Origin: Deefgea tanakiae
GTDB lineage: Bacteria > Pseudomonadota > Gammaproteobacteria > Burkholderiales > Chitinibacteraceae
Length of the DNA: 64,000 nt
Assembly: GCF_019665765.1 (NCBI RefSeq)
Contig: NZ_CP081150.1
Coordinates: 310,001 to 374,000, forward strand
Direction of reading: 5' to 3'
Position numbers and translations under genes: made by a program. Under the pieces are notes generated by a model. It saw nothing but the letters and a program-made list of their open reading frames with translations, had not been told where the DNA came from and searched no databases. Positions 1 to 8,374 of the stretch are shown here, piece after piece (positions within the stretch are counted from its first letter, which is position 1; each line of letters begins with the position of its first letter).

Positions 1-1
1 T

Positions 2-2380
2 ATTTTCGTTTTAGTAAAGAAAACATACCAAGTTATTTTGGGCGTCTTATTTGGATCTTTTTACTTTGCAGGGTTTGTTGTAAATAAGATACTTAAGGTA
101 ATGAAGGTAAGGTTGGTTTTTTTGTTTCTTACTTTTGTTGTTGGTGCTTTATTATCTTTGGCTGCAGAGTCAATTCTTTTCTTTTTATCGTCGGTGCTGT
201 TTATTGTTGCATTGTATTGCCATCTTCAGCGAACTGTTAAAGAGAGCATATTTACTGGGTTTAATGATGGTTTTGATAAATCAATAGATGAATTTTACAT
301 TGGTGTATTTTCTGCTGCTTTTATTATTGGTATTGCTTTTGTATTGAAGTTGACAGGCACAACGAATTACTACTTGGATTATATTTCACTTGCTGTTGGA
401 GTTTTTCTAATGGCGGTGAAAATTAATGATGAGATCGAGCGCGCGTCATTAATTACACTAGTTGCTAAGGAGTTTGGCACTACTGAAAAGCATTGTTATC
501 AGGGGCATGTAGCAGAGTTAACTAAGAACAATACAGGTGATCAATCTGATGTTGCAAATGTCTACAATTTAGTGGCACAGAAATTCATAGATATGGGTAG
601 TCATACGGAAGTAACTCTTAACAACAACAGATGGTTTGTAACAAATAAACTAAATTCTGATATTAAAAATCTGATAAGAGTTCGATCGATAAGTAGTACT
701 AGATTACCACCCTTAGAGCTAGCTAACCTGGTCAAAAAAGATCTAGGCACTTCAAAAGAAGAATCTTTAGACTATATTTTCCGCTACGTAACACATGGTG
801 ACGTTCTTGATTTTGAGGAGGGTAAATTTTTTGTTGCCTATAGAAATTATAACGCAATTAAGAAATGTACATCATGCGGAATTGCTCATATATCAAATAG
901 TTCAAATGTGGAAAGTGGATCTGAATGGTTTTGCTCTGATATATGTGAGAACACCGAGAGTGCATGCATTGAAATAAAAAATAAACCAATGCAAGAGTTT
1001 CTTTCTGATGCTGCTGCAGTAAGTTTTACCCTGATGGAAGGGGCTGCAGCATGGAGTAACAACCATAAATTATTTGCGACAGGAGGGCAAGGGCATGGCT
1101 TTGCAGCGGAAAATGCAAATAATAAAATCGATACCCTAATGATGAAAGATGCAAAAATCGTAGGTGGAGATAATGCAAAAAATGGGGCAGATAGAATTGT
1201 AGATGGCCAGAGTCTTCAGACAAAATATTGCGATACAGGTGCCCGTTCTGTTGGAGCTGCTTTTGATAATAAAGGTGATGGTCTGTATAGATATATTGAT
1301 TCATCAGGTGAGCCAATGATACTTGAAGTCCCTAAGGATCAATATGACAAAGCTGTTGAAACAATGGCGAAGAAAATTCAAGAAGGCAAAGTCCCTGGAG
1401 TTTCTAATCCTGCAGATGCCGAGAAATATGTCCGTGCGGGGCATCTAACTTATGATCAAGCAAAGAATATAACTCGCTTTGGAACGTTCGAATCAATAAC
1501 CTACGATATTTCAGAGGGTGTAATTGTTGGTAGTATTGCTGGTGGAATTAGTTTTGGAATTACTGCATTAGTTTCATATATGCAAACTAATGACAGCAAA
1601 TTGGCTTTACGCATAGCCACTATTCAGGCCGGAAAAACTTTTGGTAAAACAATCTGTGTATATGTTGCCGCCCAGCAGTTACATAGAGTATCGGCTGTAC
1701 AAGGTATGTTAAAGATAGTTGATGTAAGTTCTTTGTCTTCATCATCAAGGGCTTTATTACAAGATGGCTTAGGCGTGACTCACAATGCAAATGGGATTGC
1801 TGGTCATGGTGCAATCAACAAAGCCTTAAGAGGTACGATTATTACCTCTATTGCGGTTATAGCTGTTACAACAGGGCCAGATCTTATTAAGATGGCTAGA
1901 GGGCATATTTCAAATGCTCAATTTATTAAAAATTTAACGGTAACAACTTCAAGTGTTACGGGAGGTGTAGTTGGCTCAATGGCAGGAGGAGCATTAGGGG
2001 CATCGCTTGGTCCTATGGGTATCATGTTCGGCCGTTTTGCCGGAGGCATGCTTGGAGGGATGATTGCAGCAACAATTTCAAATAAAATTCTTGGCGAATT
2101 GATTGAAGATGACCGGGTGAAAATGTTAGCAATAATTCAAGAGCAAATGGAATACCATGTTCGAATATTTATTCTGAATGAAAAAGAAATTGCTTGTCTA
2201 GTGGAAAATATGGGTAAGTTGCTTACTAAAAAAGCACTAGAGCTACTTTACGCAAGTGACAATCGACGCTCATTAGCAAATGCATATGTGAAACCTGTAG
2301 TTGTTGGCGTTATAAAGCAAAGACCTTCACTTAGTTATTCATCGAATGACATCATAGAGGCATGTGAGGCTGTTGCTTAA
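2..2380 (+). CDS. Membrane protein with possible PD-(D/E)XK (QxK) nuclease core, 5' partial
   Basis: The frame is open from base 2, so the gene probably starts outside the window; the first internal start options are TTG at 38 and ATG at 101. Counting from 38, several hydrophobic segments lie in residues 1-126. A four-Cys zinc-ribbon-like patch (CTSC...CSDIC) follows near residues 278-307. A conserved-looking block has GHGFAAE, then GADR with D385, and LQTKYC with Q394 and K396. The E...D-x8-Q-x-K arrangement resembles Mrr/Holliday-resolvase-like PD-(D/E)XK nucleases. The C-terminal third has glycine-zipper hydrophobic stretches (about residues 640-690). I recall similar GHGFAAE proteins as unnamed accessory proteins in diverse bacteria. 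The nuclease reading is my inference from motif spacing; a membrane-associated effector or toxin is possible. An LprI-like gene follows 14 bp downstream, and the region is an island. Confidence 0.6.
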   Translation: MFVLVKKTYQVILGVLFGSFYFAGFVVNKILKVMKVRLVFLFLTFVVGALLSLAAESILFFLSSVLFIVALYCHLQRTVKESIFTGFNDGFDKSIDEFYIGVFSAAFIIGIAFVLKLTGTTNYYLDYISLAVGVFLMAVKINDEIERASLITLVAKEFGTTEKHCYQGHVAELTKNNTGDQSDVANVYNLVAQKFIDMGSHTEVTLNNNRWFVTNKLNSDIKNLIRVRSISSTRLPPLELANLVKKDLGTSKEESLDYIFRYVTHGDVLDFEEGKFFVAYRNYNAIKKCTSCGIAHISNSSNVESGSEWFCSDICENTESACIEIKNKPMQEFLSDAAAVSFTLMEGAAAWSNNHKLFATGGQGHGFAAENANNKIDTLMMKDAKIVGGDNAKNGADRIVDGQSLQTKYCDTGARSVGAAFDNKGDGLYRYIDSSGEPMILEVPKDQYDKAVETMAKKIQEGKVPGVSNPADAEKYVRAGHLTYDQAKNITRFGTFESITYDISEGVIVGSIAGGISFGITALVSYMQTNDSKLALRIATIQAGKTFGKTICVYVAAQQLHRVSAVQGMLKIVDVSSLSSSSRALLQDGLGVTHNANGIAGHGAINKALRGTIITSIAVIAVTTGPDLIKMARGHISNAQFIKNLTVTTSSVTGGVVGSMAGGALGASLGPMGIMFGRFAGGMLGGMIAATISNKILGELIEDDRVKMLAIIQEQMEYHVRIFILNEKEIACLVENMGKLLTKKALELLYASDNRRSLANAYVKPVVVGVIKQRPSLSYSSNDIIEACEAVA

Positions 2381-2394
2381 CAAAAGGAATTATA

Positions 2395-2997
2395 ATGTTT
2401 AGGAAGTACATTTCGGTTGAAGGTTGCTCAAATGGTGCCGATTTCTACCTTAAAGCTAATGAAAAAATAAAAAAAACATCTCAAAGAATTGTTTTTGTTT
2501 TGGTCGTTACTTTTATTGCAGCTATATGCGCACTTTATGCAATAGTTTCTACTAGTCAAACAGGCGAGGAATTAGAAAAAGTCAATAATGAATTTGCTGA
2601 GGTGCAGAGCCAAGAGCAAATTTCAGTTGAGAATGCAGTATCTAAGATAGATACTGCTTCATCAGCTAATGAAATTAGCCAAACAGAAATAATACAAAAT
2701 CATGATGATAATAAGACAGACTTAGATTGCAAGCCTGATAGCGCTAATTGCCAAGTAGAAGCTACATCCGTCGCAGTAAATCTGGAGAATGAAATTAAGC
2801 TTCAGGACGATAAGCTGAATCAAAATTGGAAAATTCTCAAAGAACTGGCTCCAACTGAAAAATATAAGGAAGCATTAAAAGAACAGCGCCTATGGCTGAA
2901 AGAGCGTGAAACATGCATTACTCAAGAATGCACTTTGGATAAATATCAGAAGCGGAATGCGGAGATTGAGGTACAGATAGTTGATGTACAACGATGA
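2395..2997 (+). CDS. Single-pass membrane protein with LprI/DUF1311-like C-terminal domain
   Basis: This 200-residue protein starts with ATG after an AAAGGA ribosome-binding site and lies 14 bp downstream of the large membrane gene, so the two are probably co-transcribed. A short cytoplasmic N-terminus precedes one membrane helix (about residues 31-51). An acidic, low-complexity, probably periplasmic stretch follows. The last 60 residues have the pattern of the LprI/DUF1311 family (LNQNW, then EQRLWLKERETC and a second Cys in ECTL). That family is named for lysozyme-inhibitor-related lipoproteins, but here there is no lipobox and the domain is membrane-anchored. A role partnered with the upstream protein is inferred from spacing only. 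Confidence 0.65.
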   Translation: MFRKYISVEGCSNGADFYLKANEKIKKTSQRIVFVLVVTFIAAICALYAIVSTSQTGEELEKVNNEFAEVQSQEQISVENAVSKIDTASSANEISQTEIIQNHDDNKTDLDCKPDSANCQVEATSVAVNLENEIKLQDDKLNQNWKILKELAPTEKYKEALKEQRLWLKERETCITQECTLDKYQKRNAEIEVQIVDVQR

Positions 2998-3024
2998 AAT
3001 ATAAACAACGATGGTAGCGGTAAT

Positions 3025-3330
3025 TCAGACAGAAGGTGACTGATCCTTAAATAGTAAGGTTTGATAGTCATGGACTGCGATATTTCTAAACCCCACCATT
3101 TTCTGCAAACTAGTAGCCAACTCTGTATCGATCCATTTAGCTGTGGCGAGCAGGGTAAATACATCACCGGCGCTCTGTGGTACACCTAACTTCTCACGAA
3201 GAATTAAATGTTGCCCCATATCCTGCACAGAGGCAAAGGCACGCAAGATATTAAGAATCGTGGAATAGCACGCTCTGAAGTTTCTATAAAATTTAGCTAT
3301 ATCTATTAGGTTTTCCTCTTGAGTTAATAT
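3025..3330 (-). pseudogene. HepT-family toxin remnant (DUF86, RX4HXY)
   Basis: The minus-strand reading contains the hallmark HepT block: KLGVPQS, DVFTLL and GFRNIAVHDY. RNIAVHDY is the RX4HXY RNase-like signature of HepT, the toxin of the MntA-HepT toxin-antitoxin family. The frame continues upstream of the first TTG (3246) with HepT-like ILNILRAFASVQDMGQH, but no convincing start or N-terminal half is seen. The C-terminus stops soon after the motif (TLLFKDQSPSV), missing the last helix of full-length homologues, which are about 140 residues. No MntA nucleotidyltransferase partner is visible on either side. It is probably a decayed fragment in the island. Confidence 0.65.
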
Positions 3331-3409
3331 ATTATTTAATGCCTTTTTTTGTTTGGCTGTTGTTGATTTTATTTAAAAATTAAGAGTGTTTTTCTGGATT
3401 TTTAAGGTT

Positions 3410-4099
3410 TTATACTTCATTGATTGTTATTGAGAATGAAATTCCGGCAGGTGTTACTAATGAGCTTGATTTTTTTTCTTCTTCATTTGTTTTTATCAGT
3501 TTAAAGTCATCTGGATTTTTAAATATTGTTGGTTTTTTCTCTTGGTTTGATCTTTCTTCGTAATCTTTTTCGCTTGGCTTTTCTATTGTTTCATTTTGTA
3601 CGATTTGTTCTTTGTATGAGCGGTTTGCTAAAATACGGCTTTGTAACCAATTGTTTAAGAATTCAACTTCTAAATTCCCTGCTTGGTTGAAGGATTCTTG
3701 AAGGGCTTTTGTTAATTCTCTTGGGATTTCAATTGTAAGTTCTGTGGTGTAGATTCTTGATTTCTCAAATTCATCATTTACTGCTTGAATTTGAATTGAT
3801 TTTTTCCATCCAGCTTCACTTTCTTTAAATTGGTTAAGTGTTAATTCACCTTTTTCTATATTTCTAATTAAATTCAAATCTTTTTCATTGGTTCTTTCGT
3901 TGTTTAAGCCCGTCGCAGTGATTGAAAGCCCTGACATTGCTAAGCTTTTGGCTAGAGATTGTCTACGTACTGCTGAAGCAACCACTTCTTCTGGAAAGCT
4001 CAATATTTTTATTAAATCAGCATCTGGCTCTGGATCTATAAATAAGATTTGTGCGTTTTTATTGCTTTTTAGTTGTGGCACAAAAATACCGCCAACCAT
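3410..4099 (-). CDS. Hypothetical protein, 5' side cut by the IS21-family insertion
   Basis: This AT-rich minus-strand frame runs through the right end of the IS element to 4132, but host-derived sequence begins at the target duplication (4101-4106). The first usable start is ATG at 4099, giving 229 residues; the true gene may have been longer. The N-terminal part reads like a cytoplasmic mixed alpha/beta segment (ILFIDPEPDADLIKIL), and the rest is charged and Lys/Glu rich, ending SFSITINEV. No family was recognised. Its base composition differs from the backbone genes, in keeping with island DNA. Confidence 0.4.
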   Translation of the reverse strand: MVGGIFVPQLKSNKNAQILFIDPEPDADLIKILSFPEEVVASAVRRQSLAKSLAMSGLSITATGLNNERTNEKDLNLIRNIEKGELTLNQFKESEAGWKKSIQIQAVNDEFEKSRIYTTELTIEIPRELTKALQESFNQAGNLEVEFLNNWLQSRILANRSYKEQIVQNETIEKPSEKDYEERSNQEKKPTIFKNPDDFKLIKTNEEEKKSSSLVTPAGISFSITINEV

Positions 4100-4247
4100 A
4101 CAAGTGTTCGCGCCGATTGAAATTTGACCCACCCTGCCGATCGAATTTTGACCCAGGGCTGAGCGTTGCTTTTTAACGGAGCAACTGTGGGTAAGTCTAG
4201 CAATTAGCGGGCAGTTCGCCCGCTATTTTTACACCTTCATTTTCAAC

Positions 4248-5048
4248 TTAGAACGGTTCCGCTTCCCTACTCAGTTCATCTTTCTTACTTTGCTCCCGCT
4301 GTTTGATCTTCGATTTCGCCGCCATACTGCTGTGCTGGAAACGATAGGAATCATTCCCTGTTTCAACAATATGACAATGATGGGTGAGTCGATCCAATAG
4401 CGCCGTTGTCATCTTGGCATCACCAAAGACACTCGACCATTCCGAGAAGTTCAGATTGGTCGTGATGATCACGCTGGTGTGTTCGTACAGCTTCGACAGC
4501 AAGTGAAACAGCAATGCGCCACCGGCTTGGCTGAAGGGCAAGTAGCCCAGTTCATCCAGAATCACCACATCCACTCGCATTAGCGCCAGTGCGGTTCGCC
4601 CAGCTTTACCTTCTCGATTTTCTTTTTCCAGTAGATTGACCAGATCAACCGTTGAGTAAAAACGCACCCGCTTGCCATGCCGTGTAATCCCCCCAATCCC
4701 CATCGCAGTGGCCAGATGTGTTTTTCCAGTGCCCGGACCACCAATCAACACGGCGTTTTGTGCGGTTTCCGTAAAAGCCAGCGTCGCCAGTTGCCCAACG
4801 AGGGCTTGATCCACTTTCGACACACTAAAGTCGAAACCCGCCAAGTCTCGATGTACAGGGAATCTAGCCGCAGCCATTTGATGATGAATCGAACGCAGAC
4901 CACGGTCGGTGTTTTCTGCTTGGAGTAAATGTTCAATCAGCCAGCCCGAGGTATCTATAGCCAAACCACTTTGAGCTTTTAAATCAACCCAAGCGCCCGC
5001 CATACCGTGCAAGCGCAAGGCTTTGAGTTCCGCGGTAATGTCACGCAT
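4248..5048 (-). CDS. istB: IS21-family transposition helper ATPase IstB
   Basis: IstB is the AAA+ ATPase that works with the IstA transposase in target selection and strand transfer. The 266-residue frame shows a Walker A motif ([11 protein letters not shown]), a Walker B with [10 protein letters not shown], and [10 protein letters not shown], typical of the DnaC-like family. I chose ATG at 5048 because it overlaps the istA stop by 8 bp (ATGCGTGA), the usual translational coupling; a longer frame to 5129 lies wholly inside istA. Length is normal and no disruption is seen. Confidence 0.93.
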   Translation of the reverse strand: MRDITAELKALRLHGMAGAWVDLKAQSGLAIDTSGWLIEHLLQAENTDRGLRSIHHQMAAARFPVHRDLAGFDFSVSKVDQALVGQLATLAFTETAQNAVLIGGPGTGKTHLATAMGIGGITRHGKRVRFYSTVDLVNLLEKENREGKAGRTALALMRVDVVILDELGYLPFSQAGGALLFHLLSKLYEHTSVIITTNLNFSEWSSVFGDAKMTTALLDRLTHHCHIVETGNDSYRFQHSSMAAKSKIKQREQSKKDELSREAEPF

Positions 5049-6561
5049 GATTGGCTCCCTCACTCGCAGCGGTAGGCTCGGAAGCTTCACGCAGACGGTC
5101 ATAGCGCTCCGTATTCGCTTGCGGTGCATCCCCTAACTGCAAAGCAGTTTCGGCACTGGCTGTAGCAGGTGGATCATTCAAGCGCGCGACCACATTCAGA
5201 ATGTGTTCAATGCTGATGACTCCTGATTCTAAGACCAACTCAACTGCAACGAGCACGGCATCCAATCCGGCCACCGGAACGGTGGCCAACACTTGTGCCA
5301 TTACTTTGTCACCACCGTTGCGCCTTAACAATCCTTGTTTCAGCCGCAACAACGCCGTTGGCATCTCTGTAAATGGCGCACCATTGCGTAATGCACCAGG
5401 CTTGCGACTGATCAGTGGAATGTAATGCTGCCAATCGAAACTGACCTGATGTTTTGCCGGCAGACGATGATGGCAAGCCACGATTTCATCGTTCACCACA
5501 ATCGCCACTTGTGTTGAGTACAACCGAACACTTACGCGCTGACGCGCCCATTCACAAGGAACTGAATATCGATTGCACGCTACGCTGATCAAACACGTAC
5601 TGGAAACTCGAGCCAGATGCTCAACGTAACCATCAAACGGGGTCGGCATCGGCATCATTGCCAGTCGCTCTTGCTCCAACATTTCAGCAATGCTTAACCC
5701 TTTGAACTCAGGATGTTTGAGTTCGTCCCACAAGGCACGACAACGTTCGGCCAGCCAGGCATTCAGCGCTTCAAAGTGACTGAATTTAATGCTTTGCGCT
5801 TCAAGCCAAATGCGTCGCCGACTATCTTGCACATTCTTTTCAACGACGCCTTTTTCCCAACCAGAGGCGACATTGCAGAAGTCGGGATCAAACAAGTAGT
5901 GCGCGCACATCACAGAGAAACGGGCATTCACAATACGCCCTTTGCCCTTGAGTACCTTATCAACAGCGGTCTTCATATTGTCGTAAATGCCGCGTCGTGG
6001 CACGCCACCTAGAGCGACAAAGGAGCGGGCATGCGCATCAAATAACATTTCATGACCTTGGCTGGGATAAGCGACCAGCCAGAAAGCGCGACTGGCACAC
6101 AACTTCATATGGGAAACTTGAATGCGGCGATAAATGCCACCGATAAGGAGATTCTCTTCGCTCCAATCAAATTGAAAGGCTTCACCCAAAGCAAACTGCA
6201 AGGGCACAAAGCCTTGCGGGGCTTTACCAGCTTTGCCACGCCAAGCACGAACGAAATCGGTGACGCCGCTATAACCCCCCGAATAGCCCTCAGCTTGGAT
6301 CTGCTCGAACAACGCTTTGGCGGTGCGACGATTCTGTTTGGCACGGAATGAATCGGCAGTGAGCGCACGTTCTAAAGTGGCGTGAAATGGAGTGAGTTTG
6401 CCGGGCTTATGCTGCCGGATATATTGCGGTTCAGACTTCGAGGTTGGCTTACGAATCCAAGTCCGGATGGTGTTGCGCGCCAGACCGGTGCGCTTGGTGA
6501 TTTCGTGCAGCGATAGATTATCGCGAAAATACATCCTGCGGATTTTGCCAATCATTTCCAT
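5041..6561 (-). CDS. istA: IS21-family transposase IstA
   Basis: This 506-residue DDE transposase begins at ATG 6561 behind an AAAGGTGA ribosome-binding site; a GTG three codons upstream is less likely. The N-terminus carries a helix-turn-helix ([19 protein letters not shown]). The catalytic core shows FDWSEE (first Asp), IYDNMKTAV (second Asp) and a Glu in EKGVVEKNV. The C-terminal half is the beta-barrel/DNA-binding region usual in IstA. The gene overlaps istB by 8 bp. It looks intact, so the element could still be mobile. Confidence 0.93.
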   Translation of the reverse strand: MEMIGKIRRMYFRDNLSLHEITKRTGLARNTIRTWIRKPTSKSEPQYIRQHKPGKLTPFHATLERALTADSFRAKQNRRTAKALFEQIQAEGYSGGYSGVTDFVRAWRGKAGKAPQGFVPLQFALGEAFQFDWSEENLLIGGIYRRIQVSHMKLCASRAFWLVAYPSQGHEMLFDAHARSFVALGGVPRRGIYDNMKTAVDKVLKGKGRIVNARFSVMCAHYLFDPDFCNVASGWEKGVVEKNVQDSRRRIWLEAQSIKFSHFEALNAWLAERCRALWDELKHPEFKGLSIAEMLEQERLAMMPMPTPFDGYVEHLARVSSTCLISVACNRYSVPCEWARQRVSVRLYSTQVAIVVNDEIVACHHRLPAKHQVSFDWQHYIPLISRKPGALRNGAPFTEMPTALLRLKQGLLRRNGGDKVMAQVLATVPVAGLDAVLVAVELVLESGVISIEHILNVVARLNDPPATASAETALQLGDAPQANTERYDRLREASEPTAASEGANHA

Positions 6562-6673
6562 GGTGATCACCTTTTATCCTCTGCTCAAGAATTAAGCAGA
6601 ATAAGTAGAGCACCTGGGTCAATTTTGGATCGGTATAACTAGCTGTAGTGGGTCAATTTTCGGTCGGCGTCAA

Positions 6674-7292
6674 CAAGTGCAGGGTTAGTTTTGATTCTGC
6701 CTGTCTGCACTGCAAATCGCATGATCACGGTAATGTATTGTCGGTAGGCTTTAGCTAGGTTGAACGTCCCACGTTGAGTAACCAGAGTCAGCGGGTAGAG
6801 GAGGTCACGGGTTTCTAGGCTTTCAATGGCGCGCATGCCTATGATTGGGAAAATATCCGCTTTTAAACGCTTCAGGATGCGTTCTGCATGACTTGGTATC
6901 CATGAGCCACTTTCAAGCTCTTTTGCGTGCCACTCCAGCGCAATGGCTTCAAAAGTATTGGCCATTGAATATTGGGCGGCAATTTTCGCAACTTGTTTTT
7001 CTATACGCGGGTTTTTGCCTTCTTCGACTAAGTTGAGGGCGTCATTGCGTAGTTTTCGAGCTTGGGCAAGTGAAACCTTGGGAAACTCACCAAGCCATTG
7101 TCTGTGCATCTTGCCGTGTAATCCGTAGCGGTACATCCAACGTTTGCGGTTTGTTGCAACAACAAGATACAAACCACCGCCATCATTTAGAGTGGTCTCT
7201 GCTTTGCCTTCGGGTAATTTGGCATTTTTTATTTCTAGCAGAGTCAAAAGATTGCGTGGCTTTTCGGCGCTTTCGCTTTTTGCTCTTGGCAT
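6674..7292 (-). pseudogene. P4-type tyrosine integrase, N-terminal fragment
   Basis: The frame starts at ATG 7292 (MPRAKSE; a GTG-like upstream extension to 7325 is unlikely) and encodes the N-terminal arm-binding domain (DUF4102-like: LTLLEIKNAKLPEGK, LNDGGGLYL) and the core-binding domain up to GRIKTNPAL. The whole catalytic domain with the R-H-R-Y residues is missing, because coding sequence ends at the IS21 element. Full-length relatives are about 400 residues; about 206 remain. The gene lies just after the 3' end of tRNA-Leu(GAG) in the same orientation, the standard layout of P4-type islands. Joining the DNA across the IS (one copy of CAAGTG) does not restore an integrase frame, so the 3' part was lost before or independently of the insertion. 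Confidence 0.85.
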
Positions 7293-7399
7293 GGAATTGC
7301 CCCCGTTACTATGTCCTGCCCCCATTGTAGTACGGGGACAGGTTTGGGGACAGGTTTGTACCTGGCTGTCTTGGGATCTTGTTGGATGTTACAGACAAC

Positions 7400-7434
7400 A
7401 AAAAACCCGCAAAGCTAGGCTTTATGCGGGTTTA
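7400..7434 (-). terminator. Hairpin terminator after tRNA-Leu(GAG)
   Basis: AAACCCGC and GCGGGTTT pair around AAAGC/GCTTT, flanked by A and T runs. It sits about 30 bp beyond the tRNA 3' end. Confidence 0.7.
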
Positions 7435-7466
7435 AGGACTTTCTTGGACTGCTTAAAACAACCTAA

Positions 7467-7553
7467 TGGTGCGCAACACGAGACTCGAACTCGCACGCCT
7501 GTAAGGGCACAGCGACCTCAACGCTGCGTGTCTACCAATTCCACCAATCGCGC
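7467..7553 (-). tRNA. tRNA-Leu (anticodon GAG)
   Basis: Minus-strand cloverleaf with acceptor GCGCGAT paired to GTTGCGC, an encoded CCA end, an anticodon stem AGCG/CGCT around the loop TTGAGGT, a long variable arm as expected for Leu, and a normal T arm (GTTCGAGTC). It marks the island border: a P4-type integrase fragment follows its 3' end. Confidence 0.95.
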
Positions 7554-7781
7554 ACTACATACTGAAACATTGCTATTTCAGTGAGGAAGCGCATTCTAAC
7601 TAGACTGTTTCCGGTTGTCTAGTGTTTGGCTGGGAATTTTTGGGATTTTCTTGTTTTTGCCTGCTTGGCGGCGGGGGGCGTCGTGATTTTGCGATTGTTT
7701 ATGCTTCTTGCTTGATGCTTATTAAAAGCAGCGTCACACTGTTGGGATAAACTTCCCTGCAATTGATGATTGGAGAATGAA

Positions 7782-8273
7782 ATGACTGTTCGTTATAACG
7801 TCGGCGCTCGTGCAAGTAATCGTTTGCCTGAGGCTTTGCAATCTTCTGATGGGATCCGCCAAGCGCTCAAAGCGGTTGCTGAGTATTTCCCTATGGATTT
7901 GACGGTGGATGAGCTTGAGCTTGAGCTGCTGCTGAAATCTTCAAAAACGTTGTCGCGCTTTTTTGTGCCAGGCAGCAAGATTGATGTGGCGATTCAGTTT
8001 GCTGAATTGTGCGAAATTTCGAGCGAACTGTTTAAAGAAGTGAAGGAAATCCGCAAGAAAGTAAAAAGCATCATCAGCGATCATGAAGATGAATTAGAAG
8101 CGAATCACGTGGGTGCCTTGCAGTACGTGACTGAGTTCCGTTCGGAAATGGGCCCGGCTTTGGCAAATTCGATTGTGTTGCGCCGCTTTGCCAACTTCCT
8201 TGATGCTGTGTTGTTGGCACAAATTCAATACTCAGCAGAAAACGTTGAGATTGAATTGTACTTTACTGCTTGA
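7782..8273 (+). CDS. Conserved-looking hypothetical protein, 163 aa
   Basis: ATG at 7782 is chosen over the TTG at 7770 because GGAG lies 6 bp before it. The protein is soluble, acidic and predicted largely helical (ELELELLLKSS, LFKEVKEIRKKVKSIISDHEDELEAN), with no signal peptide, membrane helix or recognisable catalytic motif. It is monocistronic between the tRNA-Leu and a strong bidirectional terminator. Codon use resembles the chromosomal genes to its right, so I treat it as backbone rather than island. I do not recognise the family. Confidence 0.7.
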   Translation: MTVRYNVGARASNRLPEALQSSDGIRQALKAVAEYFPMDLTVDELELELLLKSSKTLSRFFVPGSKIDVAIQFAELCEISSELFKEVKEIRKKVKSIISDHEDELEANHVGALQYVTEFRSEMGPALANSIVLRRFANFLDAVLLAQIQYSAENVEIELYFTA

Positions 8274-8330
8274 TAGGTATTGATCTGTAGCTATTGATTT
8301 GTAATTGCTGCAGATTAATACATCGAAATA

Positions 8331-8361
8331 AAAAAGCCCCGCAATCAATGCGGGGCTTTTT
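8331..8361. terminator. Bidirectional rho-independent terminator
   Basis: AAAAAGCCCCGC and GCGGGGCTTTTT form a strong stem with A and T runs on each side. It serves the converging hypothetical gene (+) and chitobiase (-). Confidence 0.9.
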
Positions 8362-8374
8362 GTTGGTGCGTGTT

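Larger units (their letters stand above)
4107..6673 (-). mobile_element. IS21-family insertion sequence, complete, with 6-bp target duplication
   Basis: The 2567-bp element carries istA and istB on the minus strand. It is flanked by the direct repeat CAAGTG at 4101-4106 and 6674-6679. The two outer ends align without gaps as imperfect inverted repeats (TT..CGCCGA..GAAA.TTGACCC). A second inner repeat with TTGACCCAGG occurs at each side, as is usual for IS21-family ends. Matching ends and an intact target duplication argue for a simple transposition rather than recombination between copies. The element sits between a truncated integrase gene and an unidentified ORF. Confidence 0.9.

Noticed and set aside
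1026-1316. Minus-strand 96-codon frame inside the left membrane-protein gene
   Set aside because: It is antisense to a clearly coding frame, is rich in His/Leu/Tyr as expected for a shadow, and has no ribosome-binding site.
3025-3330. A complete MntA-HepT toxin-antitoxin module
   Set aside because: Only the HepT central block is present; no nucleotidyltransferase partner is visible on either strand nearby.
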